Positions 1 to 11,344 of a stretch of 64,000 nucleotides of DNA are shown piece by piece. How positions within the stretch are numbered: position 1 is the first letter of the stretch; every line of letters begins with the position of its first letter. The notes beneath the pieces were generated by a model. It saw only the letters and a program-made list of their open reading frames with translations. It ran no database searches and was not told the origin of the DNA. This stretch comes from Chionoecetes opilio (lineage: Eukaryota > Arthropoda > Malacostraca > Decapoda > Majidae): the NCBI GenBank assembly GCA_016584305.1, contig JACEEZ010006448.1, forward strand, positions 15,001 to 79,000. Direction: 5' to 3'. Made by a program: the position numbers and the translations under genes.

Positions 1-640
1 TTAACCTAAACAAACAACCTTTACAAACTAGTTCATAGGAAGAAAAAAACAGAGAACTGTCGGGAAGTCAATGTAGACCGCTTCTGCTAATAATTATTAC
101 TGAAGTTCTCATCAATGTTTTTGCCACGTAAGAACCGGGGACCCTCTGTAGCTCCTTAATTGCTTTGATGGATGGGTATATATATGAAAGGATCCAAGCA
201 AGGGAGCTGATTTAAGGAACTAGCATGGGAAAGCCTGCTAGTATGATGTAACTCTTGACACACGCCAGGTAAACAAGTACCCAACTAGAGCATAGATGTT
301 GACATGCGCCTCTCGCCCTCGTGCATAGTAAACAGTGACGCAACTTCCATTCTGAGCGAGCAGTGAGCATCACCACTAACTCCATCACTGCCATCACCAC
401 CACCAACTCCACCACCGCCTTTTACTCTATTCTATGTGACTAATATAAGATAGTATTTTTTCAATTTAAGTATAATCAAGGTGATGGGTTAATACTGCTC
501 GATAAACTTGCCATTTGAACGCAATTAAGTACAACTAACCACTTCTACTACTGCTACTACTACCATTACTTCTACTACAAGCCACTTTGAGCGCCCATTC
601 ACATAAACACTCACGCAATCTACAACTTTGCCCTCATCCT
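1..640. other. intergenic, no gene seen
   Basis: I see no conserved coding segment on either strand. Short CAC/CTA-type triplet runs lie near 370-415 and 545-580. Confidence 0.5.
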
Positions 641-739
641 GTCTGCCGCTACAACGTCACGTATAAACTTGGTCGACTCCTTGGCGCCAAACCTGCTGCC
701 GTGTTCGCCAAGCCGTGCCTCGAGGATGGCGATGGTTTT

Positions 740-835
740 GGCAAGTCTTGGGAGGAGGAGGTGGAGGAGAAGGAGAAGGAGGAGGGGGACGAGGAGGAAG
801 AGGAGGAGGAGGAGGAGGAGGAGGAGGTGGGATAA
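740..835. repeat. GGA/GAG purine microsatellite
   Basis: This is an imperfect GGA/GAG run. Open frames across it translate to poly-Glu or poly-Pro, which is a low-complexity shadow rather than a gene. Confidence 0.85.
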
Positions 836-1548
836 TTATGAGCTTTCTTATATTCATTTCTTGATATTGCTTTCTATAATCTTGCATTGTTTCAGTGTGA
901 ATGTTGATGTGGTTTCTTGTATCGATTACAAATACGTCGTTGTTTTTTTTGTTTAATGCGTATTAGATGGTAAACATATTCCTACATAAACTCCTATACT
1001 GTAACAAGCATTGCTATAGTGTTCATTAACCGGACATGGAGACAGAAAAGAAGGGATACTAGACCAACAGGGCAAAAGACACAACACTCTCACGTATGGG
1101 ATGATTCTGCCAGCATCAAAAGAAAGGGCGTAGGTCACCGTAACTCCCTCGCCTGGAGCTACAAAGTAATGCCTGCTGCGTGGCAAGGAGTAGTGAGAAG
1201 GGTGTGGAGAGAAAGTATGAGTTACGCCGTCACAAGTAATTACGACCTCACAGATACACCTTTTAGGTATGTGGTAGCGTAACTCGGATAGATCAAGCGG
1301 TGTATGGTGATGGTTACTGAGCTGAGGGACATTTACTTGTATAAATGAAGTATTATTTTTCTTCCTCTTAAAATGCTCGCACTGCGAACTGTCATCACAT
1401 CTTCGATTTCTTTATACTTAAATCTTTATCTTTAAAACACTTTGGAACAAATCTCTGCATCAATTTGTTTTGATGCAAAATGCTTTCGAGGTTTGATCAT
1501 ACTATAGACATCTCGAGCCTGCCACAAACGATAAATCAGAATATCAGA
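836..1548. other. no gene seen
   Basis: Unique-looking sequence. Frames of 75-87 codons exist around 950-1280 on both strands but have no recognisable domain or splice context. Confidence 0.4.
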
Positions 1549-1659
1549 TTATATATATATATAATATATATATATTATATATAATATATATATTATATTA
1601 TATATAATATTTATATATATATAATAATATAATATATATTATATATATATATATATAAT

Positions 1660-1731
<72 letters not shown>

Positions 1732-1914
1732 GTTTGTCCCCTATGTTTTAGGTACTTTCGTTTCTACTTATTACAACACGGTGTATCCGTCTGCTCGTCT
1801 CCACATTCTTGTGTTGCAATTTCCTGTTCATTTTGTCTATTAAGGCTTGTGGTAAACCATCCGGACAGCCCTATATGGTTCTCTCTCTCTCTTACTCTCC
1901 TCTCTCTCTCTCTC

Positions 1915-1951
<37 letters not shown>

Positions 1952-2085
1952 TCCTCTCTCTGTACATATTACATTTTACGAAATAAAAAGAAAATACACA
2001 CACACACACACACACACAATATATATATAGATTATATATTATATATATATATAATATATATTATATATATATTATATATATATAT
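1549..2085. repeat. microsatellite cluster (AT, GA, CT, CA)
   Basis: AT repeats lie at about 1549-1660, (GA)n at 1662-1730, (CT)n at 1880-1950, (CA)n at about 1997-2018 and a second AT block at 2024-2085. Clusters of several dinucleotide classes are typical of crustacean genomes. Confidence 0.9.
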
Positions 2086-2086
2086 T

Positions 2087-3500
2087 TATTGGCAGCGAGC
2101 GAAGCGAGCTGCTTCTTACCATAAGACCCGTGGAACCAAGTTTAACCCCTTCACTGCGGATATCAAATTATTAGGCCTACCCCCCTGTGCGGCAGGTTTA
2201 ATTAAAACAAAAAATAATTACTTATCATATTTGAAGTGCCTAAATGAATAGGATGCTCATTCCATACCAGAAAATCTATGTTTGGTCTTGGTGGAGGCTA
2301 CCAGCTAAGTGAAGAGCTACGCCAAAGTGCAGCAACAGGGCCGTGACCGTGCTGCCAGGCGCACAATGAAACTACTTACTACTCACATAATACAGCTTAT
2401 TTTGGTACATAAATGCTTCAATCATGCATTCATTCATTCATTCATACCTCTGTTTTATATCCATCAAGAATATGTTGAATATCTTGACTATTTAGACCTA
2501 TTTGACCTCGCTATTGAAGTAGAGGGCGCGGCAGCGTCGACACGTCGTACTGTACCGCTTGACCTAATTAGTCACACTAAATCACGCAAGCAGAAAAAGA
2601 GGTTCTATTGTATCGCAACACTTGACACTGTTGCCATACAAGCCTATCACAGCGAATATTTACCACAACATCATTGAGTGCGCAGTTTAAATACAGAAAC
2701 CCTATAGTACCAGCCGCAGTGAAGGGGTTAAGCCAAAAAAGTGTATAACTACTCCTAAATATTGTCGGATTGAGCTGAATTTGACATTGGAGTAGTGCTG
2801 TCAAAATCAAGGGGGGTCTGTCAAACAAACTTTTTGCGAAAACAAGCCCTTAATGAGTAATTAGCGTAAATACTCCAAATTTATTGTCGGATTGAGCTGA
2901 AATTTGACATGTAAGTAGTGCAGTCAAAATCAATGGGGTCTGTGTAACAATCTTTTTGCGTAGAATAAGCCCTTAAATGAGTAATTAGCGTAATGAGTTA
3001 ATTGGCTGGAACGTGGCTCGCTGCCACGTTCCAGCCGCAAGAACTGACCCAAAAAGAAAAGGGGGCCCAGAGGCTGGACGCCTATACTTGATTGGAAGCG
3101 ACCGAAGCGAGCTGCTTCTTACCATAAGACCCGCGGAACCAATTTTAACCCAAAAAGTGAATAACAAACTCCTAAATATTGTCGGATTGAGCTGAAATTA
3201 AACATTCTAGTAGTGCTGTCAAAATCAATGAGGTCGTGAAACAAACTTTTGCGTAGAACGAGCCCTTAATGAGTAATTAGCGTAAACTACTCCTAAATGT
3301 TGTGGGATGAGTTAAAATTTGACATGCAAGTAGTGCTGTCAAAATCAAGGGGGGTTGTGCAAACAAACTTTTTGCGTAGAACATGCCCTTAATGAGTAAT
3401 TAGCGTAATGATTTTAATTGGTGGAACGTGGCTCGCTGCCACGTTCCAGCCGCAAGAACTGAGCAAAAGAAAAGGGGCCAGAGGGGCGCCTATACTTGAT
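2087..3500. repeat. two tandem ~412-bp satellite-like units with internal subrepeats and a hairpin
   Basis: Unit 1 (2087-3088) and unit 2 (3089-3500) begin with the same GAAGCGAGCTGCTTCTTACC segment. Each then has two ~120-bp subrepeats containing TATTGTCGGATTGAGCTGAA, and ends with a hairpin and CTATACTTGAT. Unit 1 is longer only because a 582-bp MITE sits in it. The hairpin in unit 1 (3004-3036) has a perfect 14-bp stem, GGCTGGAACGTGGC. The origin is unknown; it could be part of a larger transposon. Confidence 0.75.
2146..2727. mobile_element. TTAA-flanked MITE (piggyBac-type ends)
   Basis: The element is flanked by TTAA at 2142-2145 and 2728-2731 and has perfect 14-bp inverted ends CCCCTTCACTGCGG. 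The second satellite unit has an uninterrupted TTAA at 3145-3148 in the matching place, giving an empty site. A 122-codon frame inside (2309-2677) has no recognised domain. TTAA duplication with CCC-type ends fits piggyBac, although Kolobok also targets TTAA. Confidence 0.85.
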
Positions 3501-3509
3501 ATATAATAT

Positions 3510-3551
<42 letters not shown>

Positions 3552-3637
3552 CTTATATAATAATATAATATTATATATATATAGATATATATATATATTA
3601 TAAAATTTATATATATGAATTTATAATATATATATAT

Positions 3638-3671
<34 letters not shown>

Positions 3672-3704
3672 ATTCATATATATAAAATATTAATATATAT
3701 ATAT

Positions 3705-3748
<44 letters not shown>

Positions 3749-3772
3749 TATATATATTTTATATATATATAT
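3495..3772. repeat. AT-rich microsatellite
   Basis: Almost pure AT/TA repeats with internal ATTCATATATATA palindromes that could extrude as cruciforms. Confidence 0.9.
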
Positions 3773-4018
3773 AACCCTACTACCACTATACTACTGCTAC
3801 TACTATTATTACATTACTGCTGATCTGCTCATGTAAATTGGTTTCAATCATCATGCGGCACTTTGCTAATCTAGAACAAAACCCACGTTAAAAAATGAGA
3901 AACACAAATATTTAATATACCCATGTAATAAAATCCTCAGCATAATGTAATGATAACTTGCATAACAATATCAGCCAGCCACAAGCGGTATAAAGTGAAA
4001 TATACCTTGTCGCAGTAC

Positions 4019-4342
4019 CAGTGGCGTAGCTAGGTATCTATCAATGGGGGTTACCTGTGGTGTGGCACAGCTGTGTATGGGGGGGGGGGGGGAGCACAGG
4101 CAAGGGGGGACCTCAGGAGCCACTCGCACTCTGATGCCAATAGGGTGGGTACCATAAGGGCATATACTAAGATCAGATCAGTGATGGGTATTAGAGCATT
4201 TACATAATACGGCAGCCATGGCCACATTGGCCAGTGCTTGGGGACCCGAGGGGGCACCAGAAATCTCAGGGGGGCACGTAATTCCCCCCCCGTGCCAAAC
4301 CCCGTGTCCCCTCCCCCCCCCCCCCCCGTAGCTACCCCCCTG
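4019..4342. mobile_element. hAT-type MITE, 324 bp
   Basis: An 8-bp direct repeat CGCAGTAC flanks the element exactly (4011-4018 and 4343-4350). The ends are CAGTGGCGTAGCTA on the left and the inverse of CAGGGGGGTAGCTA on the right. An 8-bp duplication with CAG-type ends fits hAT. G and C homopolymers lie inside near each end. Confidence 0.88.
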
Positions 4343-4444
4343 CGCAGTACTTATCGGTTATATGATAAAGAATGAACAAGTTAAGTGGCAGCAAGAATGA
4401 GTGAGATGGCGAGGTGGCGGGGAAGTCGGTCAGGCAGCAGGAAG

Positions 4445-4745
4445 CAGGGCCGGATCAAGAGCTGTGGGGGCCCTGGGGCTCAGCTTTTGTGGGGGCCCTA
4501 TATTCGCACGAAATTAAGCACTTTTGTGGGTATTTTGAGGCCTATGTTTGGCAAAGAACTATTAATGCATAGGGCTGGTATTCAGAGATAAAGGATGAAA
4601 CAGAGACAGGCAAATAGTTTTGGTTTTTTAACTTTCCAATGTTTTTATAATTTACTGCTTAAAAGCTAATATACATATGGTGGGGGCCCTTTTGGTAGGG
4701 GCCCTGGGGCTAGAGGCCCGGTAGCCCCCCCCTTAATCCGGCCCG
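4445..4745. mobile_element. hAT-type MITE, 301 bp
   Basis: It is flanked by the 8-bp duplication GCAGGAAG (4437-4444 and 4746-4753). The left end is CAGGGCCGGATCAAG and the right end is CTTAATCCGGCCCG, an imperfect inverse. The interior carries repeated GGGGGCCCT motifs and no ORF. Confidence 0.85.
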
Positions 4746-4753
4746 GCAGGAAG

Positions 4754-6442
4754 GTGCGAGCGACTCGAAGCGAGTTTACTCGGCAGTCCGGCACCGTCAG
4801 ACTGGGCGTTTAGTATCGCGCTGCCAGTGAGTGGTGGGAGGCGAAGCTCACATCTTGAGAACCTGAGATGGAGGCCGTAGTGGTTGAGGCGAGGCATGGT
4901 AGTGCATTTGCCCGTGATTACTTACATTCTAAGTGAATGCCAAATATACAGTGAATGCTAGAAAAGTTAAATTTCATTTTTTTTGGTGATCAGAAACATG
5001 ATTGTAGTGATGAAGTGTTGAGTCTTAAGTTAATTAAACGTAGATGAATGATGGTGAACGTGAGGATGCGTATCAGAGTTCTCGTGGTAAAAAGGGGAAG
5101 GAGGCAGCTAAAGAGAGGATATCCTGAGGCCTATCTCTCTCTCTCTCCCTCTCTCTCTCTCTCCTCTCTCACAGCCCGCAAGGGGCTCGTTTGGGGATCA
5201 CACAGGGGGGCGGGGTACATGGCAGCTTAAGTGATGCTGGCAGGCAGTGAGGGCAGGTGAGGAGCCCCGCAGGTGGATAACAGAACACAACAGAAACATC
5301 AGGAACCATTCAAGTGCCCGAAATTGGTGCTAGAGATGTTATCAGTGAAGGCTTATAGCAAAAAGCATCCCTTGTCACCTCTTTTCCTTATCTAGTTATG
5401 TAAGAATGCTGGTGCAGTTTCAAGGTTCAATAGTAGACCTTGTAATTCCTAAATAATTTTTGTGCAATCAAAGAGATGCAAGAACACACTGTCTATTTAA
5501 TATTTATCACATATCCATAACACTGATTACAGTCTCCAAGATACTACTATATTATAGAAATATGTGAACTTCTTTGCGTATAGTACTTATGTAGGCTACA
5601 GGAAAAATTACTTCCAATTTAAGGACGCGGAAGTAAACACGCGCATATTTGACGAAGGTTACCAGTACTACCATAGATAGCTTCAACCGAGGGACGGTCT
5701 CAGTTCTAAATACGCTACATTAGCAGTATAGACTTAATACGTTTTCATAGAGCACGTAAGTCATGGAGGGGTGTGAGGGGGAGCAGCAGATGTAGGCCAC
5801 GAGTCGTTTTTCCAGAGTAGCTCACGAAGATACCGTTATTCTGTACTTCATTACACATCATTCACTCCCTTTTGAAGAGTCATATTTATGCTATAGTCTC
5901 CTCTCATATACCATGTGCCGCGTGTATGTACTGAGTGTGCGAGGAATACGTCAGTTTACAATCTTTACATGCTGTGGTGAATGCGCGTGTAGCTACGTGG
6001 CATAGATTCTGATCTATATTGGCGTTGGGCAACTGCTGCAGTGACTCACGTCCCGCAACGTCACCCGCCAAGGCCACAGGGGCGCCCCGTGAACGCCCTC
6101 CCTCACCATGCACAGATAAACATGTGTAGACAAGATTAGCGAGTCAGCAAGCGTCACTATCCTAAACTGGAAGTAATGCGTATTAATGCTCATTGCCTGA
6201 TTCGTTCAATATTATTAAGATTACTACTGATAGTAAAGTTAGTCCGATAGGGTGTATATGTATTGATTCATGCAGGGATTAAAGAGTAAATATTATTGAC
6301 ACTGTTCGGTAAAAAAATATGAGCTAATGTTGCAGTTATTGATGAGGGAGGAGTAAATGTGTAGCTAAAAGAGACGTTGTGGAAATGGAAAGTGCTGTGT
6401 GAAAGTGGCCGAAAGCGTGTAATGCGGATCCACATAAAGCTT
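4754..6442. other. no gene seen
   Basis: About 1.7 kb without a recognisable coding segment. A CT-rich microsatellite lies at about 5131-5170. Short frames at 5048 and 5904 lack any domain. Confidence 0.45.
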
Positions 6443-6687
6443 AAGGCGTTTTCTGCGGGGGATTTCGCTTGCAAGCGAATTTTTTTTATTGCAAGCGGTC
6501 ACTTTTATAGTGCCCATATATTTTTTATTAGTGCCCAAACAAACATTTCGCTTGCTGCCGCAACAACAACAACAACAAATAATTGCGGGTCGGGCAATCA
6601 TCTTCCCTGGATGATTGAACAGCAAGCGAAATTTGAGCAATCAACATTTTTTCGCTTGCAAGCGAAATCCCCCGCAGAAAACGCCTT
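6443..6687. mobile_element. MITE with 37-bp perfect terminal inverted repeats
   Basis: The left end begins AAGGCGTTTTCTGCGGGG, and its reverse complement closes the element at 6687. The arms match over about 37 bp and include an internal TTCGCTTGCAAGCGAA palindrome. The ~170-bp centre has a CAA run and no ORF. The flanking duplication is unclear, perhaps only TA, so the superfamily is unassigned. Confidence 0.8.
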
Positions 6688-7496
6688 TTATTTTACGTAC
6701 GTACAGTCGTACACTCAGTCGGGGGTTACCAGGTAGTGTAGAAATTGTACTAACTTAATCATTATTCGGTTCATGCGGATAACATGATGGCTCCTTTCCA
6801 GCGACATAGGTGAAATAAACATATTGGGTGAGCATATAACAACAGTTTCCTCAGATAATTATATATATATAATCAGCCGTGGTCAGCATAGAATAGATCG
6901 AGATGAAGGAAATCTTTATACCAGGCAGGTGTAGGTTTACGAAATGGACACTGGAGGATGGTATTTAGGCCAACGAGAGTGCATGATGAAAGGATGAGTT
7001 GCAGTCACGTCTGAGGTGAATGAGAACATATACAAAGAAATTCAGAAAGTGAAAGATGAGGGAATTTTCCTTGAATATTATTCCAACCTTTAGATTTCAT
7101 GTTTATTTTATAAATTTTTAGGAAAGTGGAAAAAACTCACTGATTGTGGAATGTAGCTATAATTGAATATCGAACATGAATGTGTCTTATAGCTACCTAG
7201 GGCTACATTAGAACTCGTTGGAAGAATGTTGTACGTACATTCTCTTGTAGACTTTTACTTTTGGCAGTTTTTTCTTGTTTTTTTTTACTATCATTCTCAT
7301 GCAACGCATTGAACTACAGTTTACGTAGCCTTTGAAATATGTAAAAGAAGGAAGGAAGGGTAGGTATGTGGAGAGATGAAGGGAAGGGAAGAGGCACTCT
7401 CGAGTCACTGATGTTGTAAGTGCCAAGCAAAAAAATATTCATGTATTCATTCATCAGATATCTTGCCGAGGAGAGAGAGAGAGAGAGAGAGTAGAG

Positions 7497-7527
<31 letters not shown>

Positions 7528-8140
7528 GTTTTGTATTGAACTCATTTAAGATTCGAAATTAATCACTAAACTTTTCACCCACATTATACTTTACCCGAAT
7601 AAACTTTGTGTTCTGTTATATTCTCATCAATTCGAGTCTATAAAAGGGATGGAGGCATGCTGGGCCCTGCAGGTGTAAGAGTCACAGGAAATGCTAAATA
7701 GGGTAGTCATCCATTCGTGAAGAAAATCAAACCAAATAGGGAATGGCTTTCGATGCATGATAATATAAAAGTCACCGTAAAAATTATAGAAAATATAGCT
7801 TATGATAAAAGATAAAGATGATTTTAGCACTGAAATAGTAAATGATGAATGCAAATGTAAATAGATAAATGTTTAGCTGTGTTGCCGCATGACGTAGGCA
7901 ATGGCAATCAGCTGTTTTCGGGGCCCGTTTGGGTGGTCCTCGCATCCTCGCCGTCGCTTCACCAAATCATGTTTCTATGAGTGTTTTGTGACGCCAATGT
8001 GATTTCCGTTATGCTCAGCCACTTCTGTGTCGTCCATAACTCCGTCCATGACTTCGTAAAGACATAACAAAGTGAAATAAGCAGTGTAGTGAAGTGTATG
8101 TGAAACGCAGGGATCCACACAATCCCGGCTGAATACATCG
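6688..8140. other. no gene seen
   Basis: No convincing coding segment. A GA microsatellite lies at about 7471-7527. Confidence 0.4.
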
Positions 8141-8166
8141 TGTGGCTCGTCGTTGTGGTGTGAGGG

Positions 8167-8268
8167 ATGGGCAGCCTGAAGAGGACAGCCGGGCCAGGGG
8201 CAGGGGCAGGGGCCCGTGCCTCTGCACTGCCCGGGCCCAGGGCTCCAGCCACAAGAAGCTGGCCACAG
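8167..8268 (+). CDS. candidate first coding exon of the CLIP-like gene
   Basis: A GC-rich island in AT-rich surroundings contains an ATG at 8167 and ends in a good donor (CACAG|GTAAGA). Two frames are plausible. One starts at the ATG and reads MGSLKRTAGPGAGAGA. The other ends ...SSHKKLAT with the phase needed to join the CAP-Gly exon at 19771. A single indel in the GGGGCAGGGGCAGGGG homopolymers would unite them, giving a basic, Gly/Ala/Pro-rich N terminus before the CAP-Gly domain as in CLIP proteins. There is no direct homology, so this rests on splice phase, composition and position. Confidence 0.35.
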
Positions 8269-8314
8269 GTAAGATGAAAGGTTGGGTATTGGAAATGGTT
8301 CGTTTTGGTGGGAA

Positions 8315-8725
8315 ATGGTACCTGAAACTGTCGCCGATAGGAATTCTCGCCGACGTCGGCGGGTGTTCCCATTTCTGGCGACAGTTCCAGTTCTTGATCT
8401 TGAGTTAGATTATGTTGTTAGGTTATGTTGGCCAGTTTGACCAATGTCCAGGTTAGGTTATTGAACGAGCGAGCGAGGGGGGGTGGGGGGTATTTACCAG
8501 TGGAACTCGCCGAAAATTTCCACGTTGGCGAGTGTTCCACTGTCGGCGAGAGTTCTCGGTTGGCGTTTCGGCGGGAGTTCCTATCGGCGACAGTTCCATA
8601 AACCGAAAGTTTTGGTACCTTGAATTGTCGCGATAGGAATTCTCGCCGACGTCGGCGAATATTCCAATTTTTCACATCGGCGAGTGTTCCTATTTTCAGC
8701 GACAGTTCGATTTCTTGATCTTGAT
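8315..8725. repeat. GTCGCC/GGCGAC palindromic dispersed repeat
   Basis: Alternating segments such as GTCGCCGATAGGAATTCTCG and their inverses (GGCGACAGTTCC) occur at about 8325-8395, 8500-8610 and 8625-8710. Fragments recur near 8868-8885, 9290-9350, 10325-10412 and 10720-10750. This looks like a decayed short inverted-repeat element family. Confidence 0.65.
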
Positions 8726-9014
8726 CTTACAGTGCCCAATATATATATTTAAACAACTTTTATCCGTGTTTTTACGTTCAGGGATGAAGTACCAGCAATA
8801 GCCTGAACAGTTAGGCTAGGTTATGTGGTTAGGTTAGGTTGGGTAGTTAACTAATGTCCAGGCTGGAACTGTCGCCGACTGTAGGCGAAGGGTAACATTC
8901 TTAAGTCCTTCCCGCCCTTATTAGTGTGTTTTTTTCCACCAGACCTTCACAGATCCCTTCAGATACCTCTAAACCGTAATTATAAAGTGGGGGAGAGAGA
9001 AAAAAAAAAAATAG

Positions 9015-9110
9015 TAACCTAACCTAACCTGATAAAATTCTAGTCTTTGAACCTCTTTCTCGGCCTTACGTCTCGCTAGGAGGTTATGGTAAGGTTAGGT
9101 TAGGTTAGTA
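9015..9110. repeat. short interstitial TTAGG-type runs
   Basis: CCTAACCTAACCT near 9016-9030 and GGTTAGGTTAGGTTAG near 9092-9110 are the arthropod telomeric pentamer on opposite strands. Single GGTTAGGTTA copies also occur near 8425 and 8825. The runs are too short to be a telomere. Confidence 0.7.
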
Positions 9111-9359
9111 ATATAGTTTTGGAGGCCCAGGGCGGGGGTAATATAGGGGGAAGGGGGGTCGTTGAAGGGGGCATCTCTCCCCCATTCTATAATTACGTTT
9201 TACAGGTATCTGAAGGGATCTGTAAAGGTTTGGAGAAAATAAAACCACTAGATCTAGTCTAAAAGGGCAGGAAAGGACTCCAGAATTTTACCGGCTAGAG
9301 TTCTCGATTGGTTTTTCGGCGAGAGTTTCCTATCGGTGACAGTCCATAAACCTAAGCGG

Positions 9360-10883
9360 TCACCTCGCTACGGCCTTCCCTTGTAATTCTGGTTATTTCA
9401 TCTACAGTTTTGATTTGTTCTTTTTTGGTATTAGTCTATTTTAGTTTTGAGTATTTACCTCTAATCACGTACTACATTGTTTTGGAGTAGATATTATTAT
9501 TCCTTGGTTTATTCAGTGGCGGAGTGGTTAGAGATATGGACCCGTATTCCTAACGCCGTGGCGAGAGATACGGCGGCTTTACTCTTGTGTACTTGTTTAG
9601 AGGTACGGTATTGGTTTTAGTTAAGGAAATTGGATGATTTTACTTGATTTGTTACTCCTCCCCTTGCTTTTGCGGGTTTAAATTTTAAATATTGTGTACT
9701 ACTATAAACTCATATCTCATAATTTTTTTGCTTAATTTAAGTACTATGTTGTAAGTATGCGTTTTAACCAATTTTCCCCTACTGACCAATACTTTCCTAA
9801 CCTAAATGGAGGGGCTGGGGCACCCTCAGACCCCTGCTAGTTAACTAACCTAACCACTCTGGGCATTGATTACGTAACCTAACATCGCTGGGGTGTTTTT
9901 GCCCTCCCAGACCCCCCTTATGTTATTTTTCATTCCCGCCAGCTATTGTAGGGGAAAGACTACTCCTTATGATGAGAACGAAACGTTCAGGATAGGTAAC
10001 TTAAAACCACTGATCGTGTATTGATTTAAACTGAAACTTTATACCAAGTACCTATGTTAAGTTGTTACTAAACCCTTATGTCCAGGGGGGTGCAGTCCCC
10101 TCCGGACCCCAAAGGAAAAATTAACCTGCCCCCAAACTTAACCTAACCAAACCCTAAGCCTCACAATAGATATTTAAAACAACTCATGTTAAAATACCTT
10201 AATTTGAAGTGGAACGTCCAGGTTGTAGCTCATGAGTCTCACAGCGAGCAATTATACTGACAGTATCCCGTGCGGTGGCTCTCGTAAAACTAGGATAGAT
10301 TTCTCACATGCAATGGTCCCCTTTGGGTTTATGGAAATGTCGCCAATAGGAATTCTCCCCAACGGTGGAAACCACTCGGCGATGCAGACATTTTCGGCGA
10401 CAGTTCCACTTAATGAGAAGGAAGACAAGAATAAAAGGTGGTTATTTAATTATTGACAAACACATTTTTCGCTAGTCCCAAAACACTAAAACTGCAGTTA
10501 ATACAATACGTTTCATGGATATTGGTTACATGAAACCCGACTAAACTGGGGGAGCTGCGACACCCAGATCCCCCTGCTATTTCACTAACTTAACCTGGCA
10601 TTGGTTACCTAACTTAAGCTAAGTGATCAAGTTATTGCTGGCATTTAATCCCGAATGCCAGAAAAAAATGGTAAAAGTTTATTGAATGTATATATTGGGT
10701 ACTGGGAAATCAAGAACTGAACGTCGCCGAAAATGGAATTCCCGCCGATGTGAACAATGGGCCCCAGACATAACTACATCAAAGGTTTGTTTACATCGGT
10801 GCATTGTGGGATAAGTCGGGGTCGCTGCGGGTGGACCTACGGAGGGAAAGCTACACGATGGAAGAATTTAGTTATTTTGCTGA
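9360..10883. other. no gene seen
   Basis: About 1.5 kb with only fragments of the GTCGCC repeat. A segment at 9517-9550 (GTGGCGGAGTGGTTAGAG) resembles a tRNA A box but no B box follows. Confidence 0.4.
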
Positions 10884-11200
10884 AATTGATATTCCAGGTG
10901 CTAATTTTCCGTGTTCTGTTCTCGCTGACAACACATAGAGAAGACCTGAGGTAATGGCTGATGTTCAGAGGGCTTCTAAAATAGGAAAACAGAGTCGTAA
11001 CCCGAGCCTCGTCAAGAGGTAAGCAAGTGGTAGGGAGTACGTATTGTGTCCCTAGCGCTTGCTTACCTTAAATGAGACTGCTGTGACTGTTTTCTTGGTT
11101 TAGAAGGGCCCCTGCACATCAGCCATCACCTCAGGTCTTCTGTAGTGTTGTCACGAGAACACAGCACAGAAATATAGCACCTGGAATATCAATTTTGCCC
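10884..11200. repeat. foldback (long imperfect inverted repeat)
   Basis: ATTGATATTCCAGGTGCTAA at about 10885 is answered in inverse orientation by TAGCACCTGGAATATCAAT at about 11178-11197. Intermediate blocks (AGAAGACCTGAGGT/ACCTCAGGTCTTCT and GGCTGATGT/ACATCAGCC) also pair. No ORF. Confidence 0.75.
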
Positions 11201-11344
11201 ACAACTCAACATTTTTTCATTGTCTGAGTCTTCTCTTTTTCAGTTGTCTATATTCATGGTTATGATAGTATTAAAATACCTTATTAATTGAGTTCCTTTT
11301 GTTGTCTTTCCTCATAATAAGTAGTAGTATACATCATGGTTTAA

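Noticed and set aside
657..887. Poly-Glu / poly-Pro / poly-Arg frames
   Set aside because: Produced by the GGA microsatellite; no domain outside the run.
9015..9110. Telomere or chromosome end
   Set aside because: Only 2-4 pentamers on opposite strands, inside unique sequence.
9517..9590. tRNA-like segment GTGGCGGAGTGGTTAGAG
   Set aside because: An A-box-like start without a matching B box or cloverleaf; at most a SINE remnant.
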